NCBI GenBank assembly: GCA_000825765.1
Contig: CDGH01000070.1
Coordinates: 1-64,000 of the forward strand
From: Ehrlichia minasensis
Lineage (GTDB): Bacteria > Pseudomonadota > Alphaproteobacteria > Rickettsiales > Anaplasmataceae
Direction: 5' to 3'
DNA: 64,000 bases
Shown here one piece after another: positions 19,391 through 29,682 of this stretch (positions are counted from its first letter, which is position 1; every line of letters starts with the position of its first letter). A model generated the notes under the pieces. It made no database searches and was not told where the DNA came from. It saw only the letters and a program-made list of their open reading frames with translations. The position numbers were made by a program, and so were the translations under genes.

Positions 19391-20008
19391 TTATTTATCC
19401 ATAGTGCTTTTTTCTAAATTGTCTATGTGTGATGTTAAGTAATCTTCTATGCCGTGTTGTGATGCTTCCATTGCTGGGTCTCCTATCATCCATCCAGCCG
19501 GGCATACTTCTCCATGGATTTGGTGATGCTTTATTGCATCAATGATTCTTAAAAGTTCATCTACATTTCTACCTATAGGAAGATCATTGATTGACTGATG
19601 ACGTACTATGAATTTATCATCGATTACAAAAGTTGCTCTTAGTGCTATGCTGTTATTATGTAATACGCCATAACTACTTGAAATAAAGTGTGAATCATCA
19701 GCAATTAATGGGAAGCTAATTTTGTCAATTCCACCTTTATTTACACTAACATTACGCCAGTGACTATGACAAAATTCGGAGTCTGTGCTAATACCAATGA
19801 TTTCAGTGTTTTTTTCCATAAACTGAGGTATTCTATTATGTAAAGATATAATTTCTGTTGGACATACAAATGTAAAATCTCTTGGATAAAAGACCAAAAT
19901 AGCACACTTACCATTAACATATTCTTTTAAATTTAATTCACAAATTTTGTCATCTGGCATGACTGCTTTTGCTGTAAAGTCAATGGCTTGTTTTGTTATG
20001 AGATTCAT
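19391..20008 (-). CDS. Typical 2-Cys peroxiredoxin (AhpC/Prx1 family)
   Basis: 205 residues. The peroxidatic Cys49 lies in PRDFTFVCPTEI and the resolving Cys169 in HGEVCPAGW, both standard for typical 2-Cys enzymes. The protein removes hydrogen peroxide and organic peroxides. GGIDKISFPLIADD and a conserved Arg in IALRATFVID complete the active site. It is first in an operon with trxB. For an intracellular pathogen this pair is likely a main defence against host oxidants. Confidence 0.95.
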   Translation of the reverse strand: MNLITKQAIDFTAKAVMPDDKICELNLKEYVNGKCAILVFYPRDFTFVCPTEIISLHNRIPQFMEKNTEIIGISTDSEFCHSHWRNVSVNKGGIDKISFPLIADDSHFISSSYGVLHNNSIALRATFVIDDKFIVRHQSINDLPIGRNVDELLRIIDAIKHHQIHGEVCPAGWMIGDPAMEASQHGIEDYLTSHIDNLEKSTMDK

Positions 20009-20413
20009 AAAATTACCTAGTTAGTTAAAATTAACAACGATCTTATAGTACTTAATACTATAATTAAATGATTTTGTAATTATATTTTATTAATCACTTG
20101 TTGTACAATATGGAGCTTTGTATTTTTTAAATACTGTTCATAGAACTGTTACATTTTTGTGATGTTTAGTATTTATTCTCAAATTTTTGGCGAAGTTATG
20201 ATATGAGTGTCATTTTTGAATGAATGATCTTATATTATTATTTACTATTTTGATAAGATTTAGTATATTTATTTAATTTTTTATTTGTTTTTAGAAAAGC
20301 TTTGTATGGTAATGGGTGAAACGTTATTGTAATATATATATTACAAATAATGTTGAATATTAATTGAGCTATACTAGAATGAATTTGTTTATGTAGAAAA
20401 TATTAGGGTAATT
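20009..20413. other. Divergent intergenic region (peroxiredoxin / aminotransferase)
   Basis: 405 bases without a gene, between two divergently transcribed operons, so it should hold both promoters. The one distinct element is a 20-base perfect palindrome at 20327-20346, annotated separately. Confidence 0.45.
20327..20346. promoter_or_regulatory. Perfect 20-base palindrome, possible operator
   Basis: The half site ttgtaatata is followed by its exact reverse complement. It lies about 68 bases before the aminotransferase ATG. It could bind a dimeric regulator or simply be AT-rich chance. No regulator is identified. Confidence 0.3.
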
Positions 20414-21610
20414 ATGTCGCTTATAGCTGAAAGGATGGGTTGTATTAAACCTTCACCTACACTTGAAATTGCAAGTCAGGCACACAAATTAAAGATGTCT
20501 GGGGTAGATGTAATTTCTTTAAGTGCTGGTGAACCTGATTTTGATACACTACAACACGTTAAGCAAGCAGCCATTGATGCGATTAATGCTGGTAAAACTA
20601 AGTATACAGCAGTTGATGGAATTATTGAGTTGAAAAAAGCAATTGTTGATAGGTTTAAACAGGATCATAATTTAACTTATGATGTTAATCAAATTTCTGT
20701 AGGAAGTGGGGCTAAGCAATGCATCTATAATTTATTAATGGCTACTATAAATGATGGTGATGAAGTAATAATACCAGCTCCATATTGGGTATCTTATCCA
20801 GATGTAGTAAAAATATCTGGTGGGAATCCTGTAGTTGTTGATTGCGGTGAAACATTTAAATTAACTCCTGATTTGCTAGAATCTGTGATTACTGAAAAAA
20901 CTAAATGGCTGATTATTAATTCTCCAAATAATCCTACAGGGTTAATGTATACATATGAAGAGTTGCAAGGTATAGCTGAAGTTTTACTGAAATATCCAAA
21001 TGTATATATTATGACTGATGATATATATTCAAAGATAGTATATGATGATTTTGAGTTCTTTACTATTGCACAAGTAGAACCACGTTTATATGATAGAGTA
21101 TTTACAGTTAATGGTGTATCAAAAGCTTATGCAATGACTGGGTGGCGAATTGGGTATGTAGCTGGTGATTCAAAAGTTATTAGTGCAATTTCTGTTATAC
21201 AATCACAAAGTACAACTAATCCTAATAGTATTGCACAGTTTGCTTCAGTACATGCTTTAACTGGAGATCAGGAATTTCTAAAGGAAAGGAATGAAGTATT
21301 TGCAAAACGTCGTGATATGATGATGGATATGGTGAGTAATACTTCAGTGCTATGTGCACAAAAACCTCAAGGTGCATTTTATGTGTTTGTTTCCTGTAAG
21401 GGATTGATAGGTAAAAGTACAAAAAATGGTTTTGTTATAAGTAGTGGTATGGATTTTACTAGATATTTATTGGAAGATTATAATGTTGCTACAGTTCCAG
21501 GTGAAGCTTTTGGAGTACAAGGGTTTTTCAGAATATCTTATGCTACTTCTACTGAACACTTGTCTAAGGCTTGTGACCGTATTTTAGATGCATGTAATAA
21601 GTTATTGTAG
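20414..21610 (+). CDS. aspC: Aspartate/aromatic aminotransferase, class I
   Basis: 398 residues, a PLP-dependent fold-type I aminotransferase of subgroup I-gamma. The cofactor lysine is Lys237 in VNGVSKAYAMTGWRIGY. Other conserved parts are SLSAGEPDFDTL near the N-terminus, SPNNPTG (residues about 175-181), DDIYSKIVY and a C-terminal Arg in GFFRISYA for the substrate carboxylate. It interconverts aspartate and 2-oxoglutarate with oxaloacetate and glutamate. Related enzymes also act on prephenate or tyrosine, so the exact specificity is not certain. The start follows a taggg ribosome site. Confidence 0.93.
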   Translation: MSLIAERMGCIKPSPTLEIASQAHKLKMSGVDVISLSAGEPDFDTLQHVKQAAIDAINAGKTKYTAVDGIIELKKAIVDRFKQDHNLTYDVNQISVGSGAKQCIYNLLMATINDGDEVIIPAPYWVSYPDVVKISGGNPVVVDCGETFKLTPDLLESVITEKTKWLIINSPNNPTGLMYTYEELQGIAEVLLKYPNVYIMTDDIYSKIVYDDFEFFTIAQVEPRLYDRVFTVNGVSKAYAMTGWRIGYVAGDSKVISAISVIQSQSTTNPNSIAQFASVHALTGDQEFLKERNEVFAKRRDMMMDMVSNTSVLCAQKPQGAFYVFVSCKGLIGKSTKNGFVISSGMDFTRYLLEDYNVATVPGEAFGVQGFFRISYATSTEHLSKACDRILDACNKLL

Positions 21611-22483
21611 TCTGAATAAATTAATATTAGATTGTAAGGTTAATCTCAGATCAAAGTGTTATGAGTTGTAGTTATGTAGCTTAATTACATTATAGTGTAT
21701 GTGACATGAAAATTATTTAGTAATAGAACCTTGTGTATTGGATATCTGTAGTTATTGAGCAGATTTATGTAATTGTATTTATTAATATGATTTTACAAAT
21801 ACTCGATGTTTTTTACTGTCAATGCGTTATCGGCTTTTGCAGAGTTGTAGTATAGAATTGTAATATAGAAGGAAATATAGTAATTCTGTAGTATTTTGTT
21901 GATTTGATAATAGACATTTGTTTACATAACTTTCTAATGATGCTTTCAATAAAATTTTTAAAGAAGTTAATGTGTTGAGTTAACTATATTATACTTGTTT
22001 TATTGATAACTCCTATTTGTAAAAATATTTTTCTACAAATTCTTATGCAAGTGCATTATCAATTGTAGAAAAAGTATAATGTTAATTAATTATATAAAAA
22101 GGAATTGATAATGTTGTACGTTATTTAATTTCAAGTCATTTATTTATTATTAGTACTTTTAGTATTACGTAATATGCTGTTGAATCTGGAAATTTTGTTC
22201 ATTGACTCTAATTCTTTTCATTACTCTTACCTACATCTACGAGTGCTAATATTAATACTTTTAGCATCTACATAAACTTTTAACTATACTCATCTTTTGT
22301 ATATAACTTAACGGTTTAAGTACTACCTAATAATGTTCTATGAATTTGAATATCTTTGCAATTACAATACTTGCTAAATATTTAAAATGTATGTGTTAGT
22401 GCTTATACAAAAAAGTTATATCAACTGATGATAAATACCTTAGTTATATTGTTCTTTAAATAGCATTTGACTAAAAATTATGA
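21611..22483. other. Intergenic region between convergent genes, no gene seen
   Basis: About 870 bases. A strong AT-rich hairpin is visible near 22014-22039 (atttgta...tacaaat around aaaatatttt). It has no obvious T-run. Nothing else is recognised. Confidence 0.4.
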
Positions 22484-24376
22484 CTAACGCACATTGTCAA
22501 TTAAATGCTGATTTATTTTAACAGAATATTTTTTTGTTAAATATGTTATAAGTTGATTTTTGAGTGATTCTAAATTGTCATTTGCAATTCTCTCCTGAAT
22601 ATTTTTAAAATCTGCATTGCTTATTTGATCAGCATTTTTAATGTCTTTTAATACTGCTATCAACATTTTTTGTTCTGAAGAATTTGTTGTACTTTGGTAA
22701 CTCTTGCTGATTTCTCCTTTTTTAAGATTAAAAATTTCATCTACAAGATCAGTCGGGTAATTTTGACCAGGGTTGTCGACTGCAGCTACACTATTTCTAT
22801 AAACCATTTGATTTGAATTCAGTAATACACCATCAATGTTGTGTATATCTATTCCTGATTTAAGCTTGACTACAACTTCTTGTGTTAACTTAGATAACTT
22901 TTGAGATTTTAAATCATTTTGCCATTCATATACTAATTGTTCTTTGCTTTCATCAAAAGTTTTTTCTCTTGATGGCTCTACTTTAGTAACATTTACACTA
23001 AAAAAATAATCATCATTATCAGTGAAATTAGATGGTTTATTTAATTGTGTTGAAAATGCAGCTAAAATTATTGCATCAGCATTTGATTCTGACATTTTTA
23101 TTTTGTTTCCAAGTGGATCTTTGCCTGAAATATCTGTATTGATTGTTTTTATAGATAAGTTATATAATTTTGCTATTTCATTGATAGATGTACCGTTGTT
23201 AATTTTATCATTTATGGATTGAATCTCTGTAGTTAAGAGACTAGTCGCTTTTTTCTTTTTAATATTTTGAGCAATTTTTTCTCTTAGTTCTTGTAAGTCT
23301 TCAGTGGATATTTTGTGAATGTTTTTTATTTTTATAATGTGCCATCCAAACATGCTATGTAATATAGGGCTTATATCTCCTTCTTTTAAAGAAAATACTT
23401 TATCCCTTATATCATTAGGAAGTGTATTTTTTACAATGTTGTTTAATGTGATATTATCTATAGTGGTATGTGCAATATTTGTAACTACATCATTGAAATC
23501 TGTGCCTTCATTTAATGCTTTTAATGCAGATTCAGCTTCATTTTTAGTACTAAACACTAAGTTTAGTATGTCTCTTTGCTCATCTAATTCTTCAGTTTTT
23601 ATTTCATTATCTATCTCTTCTTGTGTTACATTTATTTGATTGATGAAATTTTCGTGGTTAATTGTTAGATACTCTATGACTCTATTCTCTGGGAACGTAA
23701 GATTACCACTTTTGCGTTTTTCTTCATATAGCTTTTTCAACTCATCGAGACTTGGAACAGAGATATCATTTGTTGATGGTGATATTTCTATTAGATCTAT
23801 AGTGCGTACTTGATGCAGATTTTGTAAAATTTGCTTTATTAATTCTGGATGATACTTAATGTAAGTATTTTGTGTTCCGCTAAATAAGCAACTCATTAAC
23901 ATCGCTACAGGGAATGCTTTTTCTAATTTGTTTATATATAACCTTTCTGTTAGTCCTGCATTTGATAACCCTATATTGAACTTTGTTTTATCAAAGTTTC
24001 CATTTTCATCTTGGAAGAACTTTATGCTTTTAATATGACTTAATATACTTTTTTCTCCTACTTTAAGATTTAATGAGTCAGTAAATTTTGTTAATACTTT
24101 GTTTTCAATTAGTTTATTTAATACAGAGAGTTTAATATTGAATTGAGCAATTTGCTCTTCTGTTAGTGGACGATTAAGTATTTGCTGTATGTACCTTAGC
24201 TCATCGTGGTAAGCATTTGTGTAATCCTGTAGTAATAATTTCTCATGACCAATCTTTGCTACATATTTATCATTGTTAAAATTTCCAGGAAAAAACGATG
24301 TTCCAAATGCTATAAATACTAAAGAACACACTAAAATTATTAGTAATGGTTTTACGAAAAGGCCTTTGGATTTCAT
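22484..24376 (-). CDS. PpiD-like membrane-anchored peptidyl-prolyl isomerase/chaperone
   Basis: 630 residues. One N-terminal membrane anchor (about residues 10-27) follows a short basic cytoplasmic stub, so the rest should lie in the periplasm. A SurA_N/PpiD-N-like helical region (about 35-200) follows; EEQIAQFNIKLSVLNKLIENKVL is characteristic. A parvulin-type rotamase domain (about 255-375) includes LPNDIRDKVFSLKEGDISPILHSMFGWHIIKI. A second long C-terminal region has DLVDEIFNLKKGEIS. PpiD helps outer membrane and secreted proteins emerging from the Sec channel to fold. The arrangement fits PpiD better than SurA, which has a cleaved signal. Confidence 0.88.
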   Translation of the reverse strand: MKSKGLFVKPLLIILVCSLVFIAFGTSFFPGNFNNDKYVAKIGHEKLLLQDYTNAYHDELRYIQQILNRPLTEEQIAQFNIKLSVLNKLIENKVLTKFTDSLNLKVGEKSILSHIKSIKFFQDENGNFDKTKFNIGLSNAGLTERLYINKLEKAFPVAMLMSCLFSGTQNTYIKYHPELIKQILQNLHQVRTIDLIEISPSTNDISVPSLDELKKLYEEKRKSGNLTFPENRVIEYLTINHENFINQINVTQEEIDNEIKTEELDEQRDILNLVFSTKNEAESALKALNEGTDFNDVVTNIAHTTIDNITLNNIVKNTLPNDIRDKVFSLKEGDISPILHSMFGWHIIKIKNIHKISTEDLQELREKIAQNIKKKKATSLLTTEIQSINDKINNGTSINEIAKLYNLSIKTINTDISGKDPLGNKIKMSESNADAIILAAFSTQLNKPSNFTDNDDYFFSVNVTKVEPSREKTFDESKEQLVYEWQNDLKSQKLSKLTQEVVVKLKSGIDIHNIDGVLLNSNQMVYRNSVAAVDNPGQNYPTDLVDEIFNLKKGEISKSYQSTTNSSEQKMLIAVLKDIKNADQISNADFKNIQERIANDNLESLKNQLITYLTKKYSVKINQHLIDNVR

Positions 24377-24599
24377 TTTATATACACACGTAAAGTATTA
24401 AATGTGTTTAATATATCAGACAAAAAATCTCATGCAAATGTTTTCATATACCAATATATGTATTTTATTAAAAAATTTATAAATTTAACTGATAATTTTT
24501 AAATGTTTCTTATTCAGTCCATAATCATATTACTTCAATAGTAATTTGAGTAGATACCTTATTGATAAATATGAGTATATTAATGTGAGAATGTAGAAG

Positions 24600-25178
24600 T
24601 TATATTGTATTAAAATATATAGGACTTGTACTTAATGTAGGTAAGTTATTTTGTAATTTATATGCTAATATTAATGCAGCTGTTTTTGCATTAAAATCAG
24701 GTGCAGTGATAGATTGTGTATAATGTTTATGGGTGTTACATTTAAGGTTTTTGTCTAACAATTGTATCTTGCTTGTTGGAATAAGTTGATGATTAAAAGT
24801 TTGATAGTAGAATTTATTATTAGATACTTCAACTACTGAAAGTATATTTTCATTTTTATTTGTTTGTGCTATTAAATATGCCTGCATCTCTAAATTGCTA
24901 ATGCCGTGTAGCGTAATATTTGATGCAATGTGTATTCCTTGAGCGGCTGCTATTCCAACTCTAATACCTGTGAAACTTCCTGGACCTACCACTACACCAA
25001 TGTCTGAGATAGTACTGTATGAGTTCTGTGATTTATCAAACAGTGTATGAATAAGTTTAAATAAAGATTCTGAATGTTGATTGTGAGATGTACTTTCTTC
25101 ATAATGTATGACTTGATTTTCACTAATTATAGCTACAGAACATATAGGACCTGATGTGTTAATTGTCATAATAGCCAT
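24600..25178 (-). CDS. tsaB: tRNA threonylcarbamoyladenosine biosynthesis protein TsaB
   Basis: 192 residues, a little short for TsaB (usually 210-230). The N-terminus, NTSGPICSVAII, matches the ASKHA-fold start of TsaB. The signature VVVGPGSFTGIRVGIAAAQGIH at about residues 62-83 is diagnostic. TsaB is a non-catalytic partner of TsaD in making the t6A modification next to the anticodon of ANN-reading tRNAs. The shortened C-terminal half is probably lineage reduction, because the frame ends cleanly. Its neighbours are unrelated. Confidence 0.92.
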   Translation of the reverse strand: MAIMTINTSGPICSVAIISENQVIHYEESTSHNQHSESLFKLIHTLFDKSQNSYSTISDIGVVVGPGSFTGIRVGIAAAQGIHIASNITLHGISNLEMQAYLIAQTNKNENILSVVEVSNNKFYYQTFNHQLIPTSKIQLLDKNLKCNTHKHYTQSITAPDFNAKTAALILAYKLQNNLPTLSTSPIYFNTI

Positions 25179-25387
25179 AATCTTTTGTGGTTTAGTAAGT
25201 TAATTGATAATAGCATATAGTTATAGTAAAGAATAGTTTTCGTTTTTTATAATGAATACATAGCTTAGCTTTGAGGGTTTATGTAGGATATTACTGTGGG
25301 AATTGAATTTATTTTTTTATTCTTAGTGATGGGAATCCAATATATAAAATTTTCTGCGAAGATCATAGTTAAAATGAGTAAAAACAG

Positions 25388-25461
25388 CGCACCCTGAGCG
25401 ATTCGAACGCCCGACCTTTTGATCCGTAGTCAAAAACTCTATCCAGCTGAGCTAAGGGTGC
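25388..25461 (-). tRNA. tRNA-Arg (ACG)
   Basis: 74 bases. The acceptor is GCACCCT with AGGGTGC, discriminator G. The anticodon loop is ctACGga in tttgactacggatcaaa. The T-loop is ttcgaat. The wobble A34 would need conversion to inosine by TadA to read CGU/CGC/CGA. Confidence 0.96.
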
Positions 25462-26043
25462 TATTATTAATAGCTATATAATTTAATTTGAGATCTGTAA
25501 ACAAATTTTTGATAATTTAAGTAATGACTATAAAATTGTCAAAAGCATCGAATTTTGTTGTATATAGATGATTTCATTTGTTGCAATTGCGTTTTTATAT
25601 AATTTAATATAAAAATGAAGTTATCTGCTTAACAGACTGATTATTTGCCATAATTTATATGGCTAAATTTCATATAGAGTTTTAAGTGTTTAGTATAGAA
25701 TGCTTTATTAATATGTGTATTTTAATAATATTAAAGTTAAATATCTTTCTTTAAAAATCTGTAATTATCTATTAATAAGTAATTTTTTATACAATTTTAG
25801 TGTTATACTGAAATAATATTGAATTAGGATGTGAATATATTATACATTGTATTATGCTAATATTTCAAATCAAGATATTAGCTTAATATACTGAATTTTT
25901 AATGTATTATTTTATTATAAAATAACCTTATACATTTTTCTTTTTATCATTAATAATAGTTTGTAAGTATAATACTACTGTTTGCTATTTGTGTTTCCCT
26001 GGTTTATTGATTGTGAGTATGTAAGTTTTTTATAGTTATTTAT
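25462..26043. other. Divergent intergenic region (tRNA-Arg / truB)
   Basis: About 580 bases, no gene. It should hold promoters for tRNA-Arg and the truB-rpsO-pnp cluster. Upstream of the tRNA, a TTTACA and TATAGC pair 17 bases apart is possible but weak. Confidence 0.4.
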
Positions 26044-26946
26044 ATGTATGGTTGGGTAAATTTAGATAAGCCATGTGGTATGAGTTCTGCTTATGCAGTT
26101 AATTTAGTAAAAAAATTTTTGAATGTTAAAAAAGCTGGTCATGCTGGTACTTTAGATCCTTTAGCTTCTGGTGTTTTGCCTATTGCTATTGGTGAGGCTA
26201 CAAAGGTTATGCCTTATGCTATTGATGTGATAAAATCTTATTTGTTTACAGTGCAGTGGGGTGAACAAAGAACAACAGATGATGCAGAAGGAGAAATAAT
26301 AAATAAAAGTGATGTAATACCTTGTGTAGAAGATATAAAAAAAATAATACCAGATTTTATAGGGTTGTTGAAACAAGTGCCTCCTAGTTTTTCAGCAGTG
26401 CATGTAAATGGTGTAAGAGCTTTTGAATTAGCTAGAAATGGTCAATATGTAAATTTGAGTTCTAGATTTGTTGATGTCTTAGAATTAAAGTTATTATCAT
26501 TTGATGTGGAAAATAATAGATCGGATTTTTATTTATCGTGTAGAAAAGGTGTATATGTTCGTTCTATAGCAAGGGATTTGGGGGTAAAGTTAGGATGTTT
26601 TGGGTATGTTGCAAAATTACAGAGAGTAAGAGTAGGCTGTTTTAGAAAGAAAAATGCCATTACTTTAGAAATGTTAAAGGCATTATATTCTAATTGTAAG
26701 AGTAGTTACTTGTTACCTTTATGGTATGTTTTACAAGATATTAAACATCTTAATAACTTTTTTTCTGAAGTTGAGATAAAAAAGCTTAAAAATGGTCAAA
26801 ATATTGAGTTAAATAACTTGTGTGTAATAAGGAATTGTGATATCTGTTATGTTAGTACGGATAATGTGCCAGTGGCAATTTGTAGTATAGTTAATGGTGT
26901 TGTAATGCCAGTACGTATTTTTAATGTTAGAGATTTGGTATTTTAA
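26044..26946 (+). CDS. truB: tRNA pseudouridine-55 synthase
   Basis: 300 residues. The catalytic aspartate is Asp38 in [17 protein letters not shown]. The N-terminal [11 protein letters not shown], the [20 protein letters not shown] segment and [15 protein letters not shown] are family landmarks. A C-terminal PUA-like region follows ([10 protein letters not shown]). It isomerises U55 in the T-loop of tRNAs. The stop is one base before the rpsO ATG, and the order truB-rpsO-pnp is the classical conserved cluster. Confidence 0.97.
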   Translation: MYGWVNLDKPCGMSSAYAVNLVKKFLNVKKAGHAGTLDPLASGVLPIAIGEATKVMPYAIDVIKSYLFTVQWGEQRTTDDAEGEIINKSDVIPCVEDIKKIIPDFIGLLKQVPPSFSAVHVNGVRAFELARNGQYVNLSSRFVDVLELKLLSFDVENNRSDFYLSCRKGVYVRSIARDLGVKLGCFGYVAKLQRVRVGCFRKKNAITLEMLKALYSNCKSSYLLPLWYVLQDIKHLNNFFSEVEIKKLKNGQNIELNNLCVIRNCDICYVSTDNVPVAICSIVNGVVMPVRIFNVRDLVF

Positions 26947-26947
26947 T

Positions 26948-27229
26948 ATGTCAATTACACGTGAGAAAAAATCTGAATTAATAAGTGAATATTGCCTTAA
27001 GAAAGGTGATACTGGTTCTTCTTTTGTACAATGTGCAATTTTATCAGAGAGAATACGTAACTTGACTGAGCATCTTAAAACTCATAAAAAAGATTTCCAT
27101 TGTAGACGTGGTTTAATGGTATTGGTTTATAGAAGACGTAATGGGTTGCAGTATATTAAAAAGAAATATGGTGATGATCAATATTTAGCATTAATAAAAA
27201 GATTAGGTATCAGGGATATTTTTCACTGA
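26948..27229 (+). CDS. rpsO: 30S ribosomal protein S15
   Basis: 93 residues from the ATG at 26948 ([11 protein letters not shown]). An upstream TTG in frame at 26924 lies inside truB and is unlikely to be used. [45 protein letters not shown] covers the S15 helical core that binds 16S rRNA helices 20-22. In E. coli S15 represses its own translation. No such structure was identified here. It sits between truB and pnp. Confidence 0.97.
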   Translation: MSITREKKSELISEYCLKKGDTGSSFVQCAILSERIRNLTEHLKTHKKDFHCRRGLMVLVYRRRNGLQYIKKKYGDDQYLALIKRLGIRDIFH

Positions 27230-27267
27230 TTTAATATTGTAAAAAGTAAAGAAGTAGGAAATTGTGT

Positions 27268-29655
27268 ATGTTTAATTTGATAAGAAAATCTACAGAATGG
27301 GGGGGGAAGACCTTAATTTTAGAGAGTGGTAAGATAGCAAGACAAGCTAATGGTGCTGTGATGGTAAATTATGCTGGTACTACAGTTTTAGCAACTGTAG
27401 TAACAGGTAAAACTAAAGAGCCAGTAGATTTTCTGCCTTTGACTGTACAGTTTGTTGCAAAAAGTTATGCTGTAGGTAAAATTCCCGGTGGTTTTTTAAA
27501 AAGAGAAGGGAAACCATCTGATAGAGAGACTTTAATCTCTCGTTTAATTGATAGAAGTATAAGGCCTCTATTTCCTTCTGGGTTTTACGATGAGGTTAGT
27601 ATAGTATGTAATTTACTTTCATATGACACAGTTACTCCTCCTGAAGTTACTGCACTAATTGGTGCAACTGCAGCTTTATCTATATCTGGTGTTCCTTTTA
27701 ATGGTTTAGTAGCTGGTGTAAGAATTGGTTATTTACCGTCTGAAGATAAATATTTATTAAATGCATCTGCTGATGATATGTTATGCAGTTCTTTGGATTT
27801 ATTTTTGTCAGGTAATGAAGACTCTGTTTTAATGGTTGAATCTGAAGCTTCTGAATTATCTGAATCTCAAATGTTAAGAGCGATTACATTTGGGCATCAG
27901 AATTGTCAAGAAGTTATTAATTTGATTAAAGAATTTAGTGAAGAGAAAGGTGTACAACCTATTGAATTTATTCCTCATGATATTGGTCCAATTGTAAATT
28001 ATATAGAATCTTCTTATAAACAGGATTTTAGTTTAGCATATGCAAATACTGTAAAGAAAGAAAGAGTACTGAAATTAGAAGAATTAAGAGATAAAGTACT
28101 TTCTGATTTTGCAGAGAAGTGTAGTGTTGATAATGTGGAATGTGATAATCAAGATATAGTTAGTGCGTTAAAATCCTTTGAAAGGTCATTAGTAAGGTCT
28201 CAAATTATAGAAACTTCTTCTAGAATAGATGGCCGTGCGTTTGATGAAATACGTAATATAGAAATTGAGGTAGATGTATTACCTAAAGCTCATGGTTCTG
28301 CTTTGTTTACTAGAGGTAATACTCAGGCATTGGTTGTTACTGCACTAGGTACACCTCAAGATGAGCAAATAGTTGATGATTTAGATGGTGATAGAAGAGA
28401 GAATTTTTTATTGCATTATAATTTTCCTCCCTATGCAGTAGGTGAATCGGCAGCTTTGCGTGCTCCTGGTAGAAGAGAGATAGGTCATGGTAAACTTGCT
28501 TGGAGAGCAATTCGTTATGTATTACCTGAAAAATCAGATTTTCCATATACTATTAGAGTAGTTTCTGAAATTACTGAATCAGATGGTTCTTCTTCAATGG
28601 CTACTGTTTGTGGTGCATCTTTGGCTTTAATGGATACTGGTGTACCGATAAAGTCTCCTGTTGCTGGTATTGCAATGGGACTTATTAAAGAAGGTGATAA
28701 ATTTATAATATTATCAGATATATTAGGGGATGAAGATTACCTTGGCGATATGGATTTCAAAGTAGCTGGTACTGCTGCAGGTGTTACTGCTTTGCAAATG
28801 GATATGAAAATATCTGGTATTAGTGTTGATGTGATTGAAAGAGCATTACTTCAAGCTAAAGATGGTAGGATCCATATTTTAAGTAAGATGAATGCGGTGA
28901 TACAAGAATCTCGTGATAGTATAAAAAACCATGCTCCCAGAATAGAGTCTATTTTTATAAATAAGGATAAAATTCGTAATGTGATAGGTAGTGGAGGAAA
29001 AAATATACGTGATATCTGTGAGAAAACAGGTGCAAAGATTGAAATAATACAAGATGGCACTGTTATGATATATGCTATTAATAATGAAGCAGTAGAATAT
29101 GCTAAAAGTATGATAATGGATATTGTAACTGAGCCAGAGATAGGTAAGGTTTTTGAAGGGACTGTTGTTGAAATTGTGAAGTTTGGTGCTTTTGTTAGCT
29201 TCTTAGGTGGTAAGAGAGGCTTGATACATATTAGTGAAATAAGGAATGAACATATTAGTGCGGTAGGTAGCGTAATTTCTGTAAATGATAAAGTAAAGGT
29301 ATTGGTTATTGGTATAGATCGTGAACATGTTCAATTGTCTATGCGTAGGGTAGATCAAGAAACTGGAGAGCCTATAGATGGTGAACTTTATAATGTAAGA
29401 AAAAGTAGTTTTTCTGATGATTCATCATCTGGTACTTCTAGTAGTGGCAGTGGTTTTAAAGAAGGCTATAGTGGCAATAGACATGGTAGTCATGAAAAAA
29501 GGCGTAGTGGTGGTAGTAGATCATCACGTCGCAATAGTAATGGATCTAATTATTATCGTGAAGATTTACATTCAAATGACTTTGGAAATAATAATCGTTC
29601 ATTCAGTAATAGTAGAAATGATCATGGTGTCCCTAGAAAGCCTAGGTTTTTTTAA
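27268..29655 (+). CDS. pnp: Polyribonucleotide nucleotidyltransferase (PNPase)
   Basis: 795 residues from the ATG at 27268, preceded by gtagga. A TTG two codons earlier is less likely. PNPase degrades RNA from the 3' end by phosphorolysis. Two RNase PH-like domains are present (first with FVAKSYAVGKIPGGFLKREGKPSDRE; second with FTRGNTQALV and LGDEDYLGDMDFKVAGT). They are followed by a KH domain (IRNVIGSGGKNIR, about 575) and an S1 domain (GTVVEIVKFGAFVSF, about 632). The last 85 residues are an unusual low-complexity tail of Ser, Gly, Arg and Asn with no known domain. A run of eight G at 27299-27306 encodes the conserved WGG. Confidence 0.97.
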   Translation: MFNLIRKSTEWGGKTLILESGKIARQANGAVMVNYAGTTVLATVVTGKTKEPVDFLPLTVQFVAKSYAVGKIPGGFLKREGKPSDRETLISRLIDRSIRPLFPSGFYDEVSIVCNLLSYDTVTPPEVTALIGATAALSISGVPFNGLVAGVRIGYLPSEDKYLLNASADDMLCSSLDLFLSGNEDSVLMVESEASELSESQMLRAITFGHQNCQEVINLIKEFSEEKGVQPIEFIPHDIGPIVNYIESSYKQDFSLAYANTVKKERVLKLEELRDKVLSDFAEKCSVDNVECDNQDIVSALKSFERSLVRSQIIETSSRIDGRAFDEIRNIEIEVDVLPKAHGSALFTRGNTQALVVTALGTPQDEQIVDDLDGDRRENFLLHYNFPPYAVGESAALRAPGRREIGHGKLAWRAIRYVLPEKSDFPYTIRVVSEITESDGSSSMATVCGASLALMDTGVPIKSPVAGIAMGLIKEGDKFIILSDILGDEDYLGDMDFKVAGTAAGVTALQMDMKISGISVDVIERALLQAKDGRIHILSKMNAVIQESRDSIKNHAPRIESIFINKDKIRNVIGSGGKNIRDICEKTGAKIEIIQDGTVMIYAINNEAVEYAKSMIMDIVTEPEIGKVFEGTVVEIVKFGAFVSFLGGKRGLIHISEIRNEHISAVGSVISVNDKVKVLVIGIDREHVQLSMRRVDQETGEPIDGELYNVRKSSFSDDSSSGTSSSGSGFKEGYSGNRHGSHEKRRSGGSRSSRRNSNGSNYYREDLHSNDFGNNNRSFSNSRNDHGVPRKPRFF

Positions 29656-29682
29656 TTAAGTTTGCTATACCTATAAAGATTT

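Noticed and set aside
27299-27306. Run of eight G at the start of pnp as a phase switch
   Set aside because: It encodes the conserved WGG of PNPase, an important gene. A switch here would be costly and the run is short.
29417-29659. 80-residue plus-strand frame rich in Val, Ile and Met
   Set aside because: It is the shifted frame of the PNPase low-complexity tail.
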